DNA from: Cliona cf. orientalis
Taxonomy: Eukaryota; Porifera; Demospongiae; Clionaida; Clionaidae
DNA length: 64,000 nucleotides
Assembly (NCBI GenBank): GCA_963930775.1
Contig: OZ005690.1
Span: 3,084,225 to 3,148,224, forward strand
Direction of reading: 5' to 3'
This document shows positions 56,201 through 64,000 of the stretch, piece after piece. The position numbers and the translations under genes were made by a program. The notes under the pieces were generated by a model. It ran no database searches and was not told where the DNA came from. It saw only the letters and a list, made by a program, of their open reading frames with translations. Each line of letters opens with the position of its first letter. Positions within the stretch are counted from its first letter, which is position 1.

Positions 56201-57276
56201 GTAGGTGATTAAAAGTGGGCGTGGTCGCAAAATTTCGCGCACTTCGCATGCAATCATACCTACAACCCCAACTGGTATCTCATGCAACCTGAAAAGTGTT
56301 TTGAAAGGGTATGTATGACATTGTGTGTGTTGTACACACTACAAGGTGTGAATTATACTGCTACACCATGATTTATATAAGGTGTTTAGCCCACGATGTC
56401 ACCACTTACATCGCTAAATGGTACCAAGTATAGTGCAGCTTTTGTTAACATTGTAATTGGTTCAACTTGAGCATAATGGGCAATACATTGGGAATTATAT
56501 AGGTGCATGCCCATCTGGAGCAATATTAAGGATTTTTTGAGCATTCGAGAATAGCAATATAGGCCAAAAAATTAGAATAATTTACGTACCTACCCCTATT
56601 TCCCACACAAATCAAGCTATAGATTATTATAATTATAGACGGTAGCTAACTAAGTTATAATAATTGTTATTAAACATAAACTTAGTATTAAACAGCTACC
56701 GTCTTTCTTCTAAAAATTCGGCCCTTCTATTAAAATTATTCGGTACCCTTTACCGAATTATTGAAAATAGTCTCTAATTTTCGGCAAAGGTCGTCATTCA
56801 TATAATATAATATTATTATTATTATGCTATAAACGGAAATGGCATGCACACACAGGTAAATGTTGATTATAAATTCGGTGAAGCTAAAGCAATATTATTA
56901 TTTTCATGCCGAATTTTTAGAAGAAATACGGTATTAAATTTTAATATTAAATACCAATCATCACTAAAATTAATTTTAATTAAATTATTAATGTTGCACA
57001 ACAAATACATGTGCAGGAACAGTAATCCATATTGAAAGCTCAACACCTATGAGTGAAGGATTGAATCAAATTGCCATAGTATCTAGTATGACAGTCTTTT
57101 CTATAACATCTTCAATAACACTTTTCATTTTCGGATTATTTTGTGGAAGATACTGTTGCAAGCGAAAGGTGGCTGAGACTTATTCTCAAGAACAGAATTC
57201 AATTCCATGTCAACATGAACACTGTCAGTTAGAACTAATCATGAATCAAAATGAAGCATATGGTCCAATACAATAA
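53204..57276 (+). CDS. Ig / FN3-like / sushi single-pass receptor, five exons
   Basis: Exons 53204-53264, 53338-53688, 55238-55492, 55561-55752 and 57017-57276 join to 372 codons plus stop. All four introns are phase 1 with GT-AG borders (GTGAGC/ACCAG, GTAAAG/TATAG, GTGAGT/TTCAG, GTAATG/TGCAG). Exon 1 is a signal peptide (MKLTSLKLFITLLCC). Exon 2 is an Ig-like domain (CLGDQLQLTCNTTG to NGTEINCEDQDTGEF). Exon 3 is FN3-like (VMIKWMEES, YNVSVVASSPCG). Exon 4 is a sushi/CCP domain (VTFTCSPGLELTGSS, CTGNGEWEPD, NC). Exon 5 encodes a stalk, one membrane helix (MTVFSITSSITLFIFGLF), a Cys/basic stop-transfer and a tail of about 45 residues with Tyr near YSQEQ and AYGPIQ. One domain per symmetrical exon suits exon shuffling. 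Introns 2 and 4 are swollen by MITEs. A cell-surface recognition role is inferred. Confidence 0.85.
54368..54706. mobile_element. MITE in intron 2, 5-bp duplication ATTAT
   Basis: Ends CAGGATTCTATCTAG / ATGGATAGAATCCTG, flanked by ATTAT (54363-54367 and 54707-54711). It has a long G run then a C-rich run near the right end, as in 8912-9246. Confidence 0.88.
54852..55196. mobile_element. MITE in intron 2, 5-bp duplication TAGTA
   Basis: Ends CAGGCCCGTAGGCAGG / CTGGCTATGGGCCTG, flanked by TAGTA (54847-54851 and 55197-55201). Its right end lies 41 bases before exon 3, close to the branch-point region. Confidence 0.88.
55943..56285. mobile_element. MITE-like sequence in intron 4, right end unclear
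   Basis: The left end CAGGGGCGGATCTCGG with a G run and a GGGGTTGCAACCCCCC fold is of the same type as 40047. The module AAAAGTGGGCGTGGTC then AAAATTTCGCGCACTTCGCA near 56212-56250 is shared too. I could not find a matching right terminus or target duplication. Confidence 0.55.
56697..56933. mobile_element. TACCGT-type MITE in intron 4
   Basis: Inverted ends TACCGTCTTTCTTCTAAAAA and its complement ...TTTTTAGAAGAAATACGGTA, with one mismatch over 26 bases. It lies 83 bases before exon 5. Confidence 0.85.
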
Positions 57277-57891
57277 CAAATATTATTTCAACCAAAAAAA
57301 AAAAAAAAAAATTTATAGTAACGAACTATATAGATAGATTAATGGTGTTGATCATTTTTATTGTCAATTTTGAACTCATAGACTCTATAACAAGAGAGTG
57401 AAATAGCTACATGCAATGAGATAAGCAGCTAAGACTAGGGATGTCAATTCACTGCATCATTAGCATTATTACTTTGTACCAGTGTGTAGAGTAGGTATAG
57501 CTGATCACTCTGATATGTGTATATGACCTATATTAATTCCATATTTATGTCTCAATCCTGGGTTAATTCATGTCAACATTCTCTGGAGTAAGCAATACAA
57601 AAAATGGCATAATTGGTCTATTACAAGTAATGGTAGTTCTGAAAGTCCACATTGTACAAAGTCAGAAAAACTTGTCTTTGAAGAGAAAAACTATGTAAAC
57701 CATCATGTTCAGCACCCAAACTTACCCTATATTATTAAGTGGTCTGGGTGCCTCACCATTGGATCTGCAGCATGCGCAAACTTAGCTACATTTCATTTGT
57801 GCCACGTCACTGATATAAATATGAGGAGAAAAATTTTAGCGAATCCAGCCAATGTTTGACATCACTACTAAGAGTCTAAATATAATAATGC
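57277..57891. other. Intergenic DNA without a recognised gene
   Basis: An A run (57294-57310) follows the stop codon of the Ig receptor. No gene is seen beyond. Confidence 0.5.
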
Positions 57892-58536
57892 CGTAGAATC
57901 CTGCGATTACGCCCCCCCCCCTCCCCCCCCCCCCCCCCCTCCCCCCCCCCCCCCCCCCCCCCCCTGTACACGCTTGGGCAAAAGTGGGGAGGCAGGATCC
58001 TTATAGTAAGTTATACCTTTCCGCGTGACGACCACTACCGATCGTCCGCTGCCAAGTACAGAGGCCAATGTGGTCAGCACTACATAAAGGTTACCACAAA
58101 CCAGTACAGGTGCATGACCGCAAATTATAGTATTTTAGTGCTCATCATTGCTCACTAGACCACTACATGTGTATCATGCATGCAAGTACAAGCGCGTGGT
58201 TATATGCCAGACGTTTGTGTGTATTGACCTCTGTACTTGGCAAAGCACAGTAATAGGAAGTAGGATACTCTCTCTCCCTCCTCTTATATACTCTTGATAA
58301 AAATAATACTATATGACGACACACAATATTAATAGCTATTATAGTTTGGTAGCTGTAGCTACTGTTTTTATGGACTTATGGCATTTTACAGTCAGGGGGG
58401 GGGGGGGGGGGGCTTATGCGCTGGACAAAACTACTATAGCTATAATATACCTAGCATGCAGGAACTTGCTAAAACTTAAAAGTGCAGGGGGGGTGCTTAT
58501 GAGCGAGTGAAGGGGGGCATAATCATATGGGATTCA
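57892..58536. mobile_element. CCTGCGATTACG-type element, copy 1
   Basis: The left end GTAGAATCCTGCGATTACGC leads into a C/T tract (57911-57964). The right part has two G tracts (58387-58402, 58487-58493) and ends GGGGGGCATAATCATATGGG. Paralogue at 60228-60528, with shared CTACTGTTTTTATGGAC-like and CATTTTACAGTCAG words. Confidence 0.6.
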
Positions 58537-60227
58537 TTTCCTGTACATTGCTCGAATCCACTAATAAAATTAATTAATTTGCATTTTATATCATTTTCAA
58601 TACTGAGGCTAATAACAAAATAATTAATATACAGCATGCCAACAATAATCATTTGCTGCATGTTTTTACTGTTTATGATCAATCATGATAACAATAATTA
58701 TTATTGTGACTTAATTAATTACAATAATTATTGTTATTCAATGCGGCAAGAACCACCTTGGTTATAATCGGAGAATGGCTAAGGCTTCTTGCAGCTGAAT
58801 GCTATTCCTGGTTGTACAAGCAGGGTGAAGGTGAACATCAACATGTCCTCAACAATGCTCTCTTACCAGCTGTTAATGATTATTTTTAATTTACACATGA
58901 TGCCACCTTATAATGAATATATATTAATTATTCTGATCATTGTCCATGACCAGAATCATAATAATTATTGCTTTTTTCCTACTTAGGATGTCAGTAAACA
59001 CTTAACTTCAATAATATTAATGAACAATCTAAATCAAAATAATAATGGAAAATCTAAAGCAAATACAAAACATAATCTAAAATAAATGAAACTATTACCT
59101 GATCATAAAATCAAATCAAGAAAAAATTGAAAACCTGCTTGATCACAAAAAAGGGTCGTTATTAAATTTTTCACACTCTAAATAAAAAAAAAATCTAATT
59201 TTTGACTAATTAACAATATATTACATAAGTTCCACACACAAGCATAATTCAATAATTCAGGCAAGTCTACACTTTGTTTACTCAAATCAGCTGTATTATT
59301 CAATATTAGTGTTCAGTTTAGAATTCAAGAATGCTAATCACGGTTACTTCATGTAACTGTTAACACTCTGCATGTACCAAGATTCGATTTCGGATACAAA
59401 AATTATGAGTATCTAATTAGACAGGTGAATTTAGTTTATTATCAGAGCCCTGTAAGGAAATGAAAATGTGATTGTTACAATAATGAGGAAGCATGAGATG
59501 TAGAATGATACCGCACTTCACATTATTAGGTGCATTTTGGTTATAAGCGCATGTTGTTTATTATAGTCATTCGTCCATAAGCGTGCATATGCATGACAAC
59601 ATGTGAAGAGCGTCATAGACCTGCAGGCTGCAGCGCACTACCAGGCTATAACTTCAGACTCTAAATCACAGATATAATATTTCGGGGTGAGCTTGAACGA
59701 GCCCCGAATACACGAGAGATAGCAAGCAGTTTTATGCGCCTATCAATGTCAAGCCCCACTAGTACCCGCTATAGGGGCATTTCAATGTCCATTGATGCAA
59801 ATGTTGACCTAACAGGGTGGGGCATTTGACCCAACAGGGGATGGAAAGGGAATTTATTGTGCCTAGTGTGCAGTTATTGCACATGTGCATTAATACACCA
59901 TTAATTTTATTATTGTGCATGGCAAAATACTTCTATAGAATTGGTAAATAGGGGGGTTTTCCTGTGATTTTGGCCAAGGGGGCAGTGATTTTGAACTTCT
60001 TGGGTGTCAAATCCTCACCCTCGCCCCTATATGGGGGTAGTGGGGCTTGATACTGATAGGTACATTATATATCATAGGCTCCTACTTTTCCTGAATAGCT
60101 CCAGGGACATAGACCACATCCACTAGATCTGCCTATCATTAATTAAAGCTCCACCCAATATGATTGAAGTATGATAGGTGAGTTACTTAGCTTAGCATAG
60201 CAAAGATTTTTCATAAAACTTGGACGT
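58537..60227. other. AT-rich intergenic DNA without a recognised gene
   Basis: Holds an inverted pair (AACAATAATTATTATTGT near 58689, ACAATAATTATTGTTATT near 58721) and a hairpin TCGGGGTGAGCTTGAACGAG at 59682 that resembles the one at 46631. Short frames only. Confidence 0.5.
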
Positions 60228-60528
60228 TTCGGTCCTGCGATTACGTCCCCCCCTTGTGCATGCTAGCATTAGGCAAAAACAGGAAGGGCTATTGGGATCC
60301 TCATAGTTCCGTCCATTACTGACCGTTGAATGCCATGTGGGCGCACGATCCCTGGCTGTTTGATGGGCAAACTAATATGACACAGTGGCTAGTTTGCTAG
60401 CTGTAGCTACTGCTTCTATACTCATTTTACAGTCAGAGAGGAAGGGGGGCTTATACGCGAGACAAAATTACCCACAAGGGAACTTAAGCTAAAAGTACAG
60501 GGTGGGGCGTAATTGCGGGATTCTACAG
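60228..60528. mobile_element. CCTGCGATTACG-type element, copy 2
   Basis: Ends CCTGCGATTACGTCCCCCC and GGGGCGTAATTGCGGGATTC form an imperfect inverted repeat. Shorter and cleaner than copy 1. Confidence 0.7.
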
Positions 60529-60941
60529 TGATGCTAATTGAGAAAGTCACATGATACGCATGCATGTGCACCGTTGTTACATCCCATATCTCTGGGCCAT
60601 TCCCTTGTTTTCGGTACCCTGCGAACGAGGCTCAAAGATGACACAAACAGTAACGAACAATAAGTCGATCAGAATAGACTTTGTAACTACTTATTCTTGA
60701 AATTCAATTATTATGATATTAAAAATTTTCATAGTCAGGACTACAGGCATTGCTCTGGCTGTTGGGGTACTGCCCCCTTCCTTGCTGGTTGGGGGGCACC
60801 CCCCCCCCCCCCCCCCCCCCCCCCGGTTCTTATACCTATGGTCCAACTCACCATAGTGTCTCCACGTTGTTTTTTAGACTTTTTCCTGAAGGGAAGAACA
60901 AGTTTTGGCTAAAATTTGTCAGACATCTCAAGCATACGTAC

Positions 60942-61167
60942 TACCGTATAGCCAGAAATATTGGCGGGAATTAAATTTGGTGGTTGAGCCCAAAATCACT
61001 ATTGCAAGAATATTGGCGGATTTAAATTTGGCAGTTCGGTACGGGACTGCCATATGTATATAATATTATGTGAGTAGGAAATTTGGCGAATTTTAATTTG
61101 GTGGCTGTAACATAGACCGCCAAGCTGCCAAACTTAATTCCTCGCCAAATTTTCCGGCTATACGGTA
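60942..61167. mobile_element. TACCGT-type MITE
   Basis: Ends TACCGTATAGCC...GAATTAAATTTGG and CCAAACTTAATTCC...GGCTATACGGTA. An inner TTGGCGG/AATTTGGC motif repeats. A homopolymer C run (about 60790-60824) lies to its left in DNA with no gene. Confidence 0.8.
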
Positions 61168-61183
61168 TAACACGTGTAGTAGT

Positions 61184-61351
61184 ATGTCTAATTTTAACAC
61201 TCGATGCATATGTGAAGGATACGATAGCCATCTCCCTGATGAGTTATCAGTGGACCTGATAAACATTAGCGCGTTCTTCATTGACAAGATACAAAGTGAG
61301 ACAAGATCATTGTGTCCTCTAGGGAGGCTAGTTGTGAGTTACAAAGGTGAA
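61184..61351 (+). CDS. Possible first exon, unknown
   Basis: An ATG at 61184 (AGTATGTCTAA) opens MSNFNTRCICEGYDSHLPDE and continues with protein-like composition to a good donor, GTAAGC at 61352. Without splicing it stops at 61376-61378. The following DNA is a MITE (61419-61608). Nearby frames on both strands (61622-61740 minus, 61800-62105 plus) also look weakly protein-like, but no joined gene can be supported. No family recognised. Confidence 0.25.
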
Positions 61352-61418
61352 ATACACGTAAGCCTTCTAGCTACCTAGTCTGTACAGCTGCTGTGCATGG
61401 AGCCCATTATTAAGGCAA

Positions 61419-61608
61419 TACCGTAAATCGCGAATATTTCGTGTCTAAAATATTTCATGCGATAATTTTTCGCGTTAAATAATTTTCGGACAAACGACCC
61501 TGTACCGCATTGTTGTTAATATTGCGCATGTATTTCGTCCGTTCAATTTTCGCACAAGCCATGCTGTCCGAAAATATTTTAACATCGAAATATTCGCGAT
61601 TTACGGTA
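61419..61608. mobile_element. TACCGT-type MITE
   Basis: Ends TACCGTAAATCGCGAATATT and AATATTCGCGATTTACGGTA are perfect inverted repeats, flanked by AA/TT. Diverged copy at 24406-24600. Confidence 0.88.
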
Positions 61609-61739
61609 TTACAGTTCGCATGTGCTGGCTTTGTTACAAGCCCAGCTAGATTTACCAAACCACGAACATCGACACCATTTTTGCTTCTTAGGCACCAAAG
61701 AAGAAACAGCTCATTATCAATGTCAAAATCCGAGTCCTA

Positions 61740-63236
61740 AATCCAGTCAATTACTATCTTAACAATTACATGTATATGTACATGTACATGCATGTAAATA
61801 CTAATTTCCATTTTGTGGTCAGTGAGGAGATCTTACCTCTTATTTCCTTTCTTCTCCTTGGGGGACTCATTAACATCCCCAGTAGCTGCATGGTTCTAAT
61901 GGTGCGTGTAGTAAAAGGTCGTCAACATCGTGCATACGCTGTCTACATTGATGACATATGCATACTCCCTTTCGAGAAATCACATGCAAACTTAGTATCA
62001 ATAACTTACTGTTTTATTGTTCAACTTGTTCAACTTGTTCAGTATGCACCAGATTGTGGCGGCTGTCATATTCGCAATGATGCCAATACTGACAAAAGTG
62101 GATAAAAATATCCATCCTAATAATAATGTAATAGTATAAGATGCATACACATGTATGTACTGTATAATAACATATACATCAATTGGAGTTTCTACATGTA
62201 ATACTACATGTACATGCATAATAATCTATGTAGCCAGACAGATAATCCTGCTTCGCACGTCATTGCATGTGAAAAGTTCTTTTACCATACGAAATCGAGA
62301 TTTTCTAGGGAATATACACGTAATTTGTGCATGTTATGATGAACTAAGTTCATGACATGAGTCAGCCGTTTGTTGTCGATAGGGGTGATGCATGATTAAG
62401 TTGCATGTGCAAGGGGGTAAAGTAATCGGTCGTATCGTTGTTGTTGTCGTCATCGTGAGCACAAAAATCGCCATATCTCGAGATCTATATGTACATGTAG
62501 GCACCTGAGCGACTCATTAGCACAACAAATCAGTCAAATTTGGCGAAAAGCTGGCTTCAGTATGCTTCAAATCAATGGACATAATACACGAGTGTCACAA
62601 ATAGTGCCTTTTTGTTAGCCATCATAACCACGCCTATCGACAGTGCCTACTCTCAATGCATAATGCATAGCTTTCTGCTCATGCACACAACTAACCAGCC
62701 TAGTATATGAACTGGTAAGGATCATCGATTTGTTCTGCTGGTGACCATACTCTATAGTTCAGCTGCTATCCCCTATGGAACCGGATCTGACCGTACGATA
62801 GCTATATTTAATAACATACAATGTCATAATAATATGTGTATTATATCAATAGCAGTTCATACTTGTAATGTACATGTATCTTCCTAGTCTAGATCTGGTG
62901 CAGAGAGAGAATCAGTGTTTTTTTGGCTGATATCACCACTAAGCCTTTTCTACCAGCTACATGTAATTCTACAAAAAAATGATAATGTACACAAAAGTAG
63001 ATCTACAGATTGTATAATGTGCACATGGGGTACACGTATGTGCTCTATAGAGCTCTAGTTATCAAATATATTCTTGATTTAGTGTACAGTAGGGGGCATA
63101 AAAACGGTGACGCTCCCGTCCCGCCCTGTTCCGTTTAAACAGAAATGCGTGCCCGTTCCGTTCAACAAAAAACGGGAAGGTGGAGCAGGTGACAAATGGT
63201 GCGACCAACTACGCAAACTGTAGCTACAGTAGCAGT
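61740..63236. other. Intergenic DNA without a recognised gene
   Basis: Contains GTACATGTACATG-rich short palindromes near 61775. A block at about 62405-62430 (GCAAGGGGGTAAAGTAATCG) is shared with 22320 (GCAAGGGGTAAAGCAATCG). No gene is supported. Confidence 0.45.
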
Positions 63237-64000
63237 CAAAAAACAGTGACGCTTCCGTTCCGTTCCGCCCCGTTCAGACGCCGTTGCACCATTCATTCCA
63301 GCCGTTCTATTTCTGTTGCATATGCATGTGTGCATAATTATTAGTAATTGGGCGTGGTCTTTCGACGTGCAAAAAAAAAAAAAAAAAAAGAAAGGCCAGC
63401 TCCTCGACTTGCAACTAGAATCGATAGTTTCATACTGCTATGGTGTTCTGGGGCAGTTCACTGCTGCTGCTCTTCGATTTTGAGCGAGTTCTGCGATCGA
63501 GGCTCGAAATCTGCTATCGACGATTGATCAATCTTGCATTGCCAATCGACTCTGATCACCTTCAAATGTGATCACTTGGATAGAGCAATGCTTCTTTTGG
63601 CCTTCTTAGGCTCATGAGGCGTCATTTTCGTGCTAGCTATGATTGGAATAGTCGACTGCATTTTCTGTTGTGTCGGCCTCCGCCCGTCCCATTTCCATTC
63701 TAAGACTTGTGCATTGGGATTGGCCGTTTTATTTCCGTCTCGATGGGGCGGAACGGAACTGTTTTTTGTAGCTCCAGGGGCGGATCCAGGATTTCCTGGG
63801 GGGAGGTTCACTGCTTGGGTGCACATGCGCGCTAATATAGGACCACACCCATTTCGGAAAACCACGTCCACAAACGGGCAGTAAATATGACTACACTGAA
63901 TGGTGACAAACTGCTAGAGATCTCAACTTTTCAGGTTGTTTTGGTCTAATTTTGTACAGAATGTTTATCAGATAATGTAATATAGCTATAGCTTGTTGGT
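63237..64000. mobile_element. MITE-like elements at the right edge
   Basis: CAAAAAACAGTGACGCTTCC (about 63237) faces GGAACGGAACTGTTTTTTG (about 63749-63767), suggesting a 530-base inverted-repeat element. It includes an A run (63371-63389) and words rich in CCGTTCCGCCCC. A CAGGGGCGGATCCAGG end at 63776 starts another element of the 5-bp-duplication type that may run past the window. Confidence 0.5.

Noticed and set aside
61800-62105. Plus-strand frame ending near 62105
   Set aside because: Weakly hydrophobic but without start, splice sites or family motifs that can be joined to a gene.

Overview
This window looks like nuclear DNA of a demosponge. The best evidence is a set of genes whose products carry a short Gly-X-Y collagen domain followed by a cysteine-rich C-terminal domain of the kind I remember from freshwater-sponge short-chain collagen C4 (recalled, not searched). 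Supporting signs are AT-rich intergenic DNA, very short introns (68-73 nt in one gene), many long single-exon genes for secreted and membrane proteins, and a dense load of small inverted-repeat elements. I cannot name the species.

Layout. 0-4.4 kb: a two-exon two-pass membrane protein on the minus strand, a probable shared divergent promoter, a small first exon on the plus strand, and a composite pogo-like element. 6.3-8.2 kb: a Cys-rich multi-pass membrane protein. 8.3-12 kb: duplicated non-coding blocks, MITEs and a relic of a beta-helix receptor gene. 12.1-13.1 kb: short-chain collagen 1. 14.5-18.8 kb: a very large beta-helix/multi-pass membrane protein with one frame break near its end. 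19.5-20.6 kb: a secreted double jacalin-like lectin. 21.2-24.3 kb: relics and a frame-broken copy of a fibrinogen-related secreted protein. 24.7-30.6 kb: a tandem collagen array with two intact and two broken copies. 30.9-31.2 kb: another beta-helix relic.

31.9-46.4 kb is a patchwork of duplicated units built from a divergent pair of fibrinogen-related genes. Only one reading frame survives whole (37988-39076). The spacers between copies carry a LINE (34343-37382) and several MITEs. 43.9-44.8 kb is a nested palindrome. 47.9-52.3 kb is a young Ty3/Gypsy LTR element, kept here as a fossil, sitting in a LINE relic. 53.2-57.3 kb is a five-exon receptor with Ig, FN3-like and sushi domains and one membrane segment. 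57.3-64 kb is mostly repeats with no convincing gene.

As a set, the host genes encode cell-surface and extracellular-matrix proteins: collagens, a lectin, fibrinogen-related proteins, beta-helix adhesin-like receptors and an Ig receptor. Many exist as tandem duplicates in various stages of decay. That pattern fits fast birth-and-death evolution of matrix, adhesion or recognition genes, but a common function is my inference. The least familiar item is the beta-helix plus multi-pass membrane protein family.
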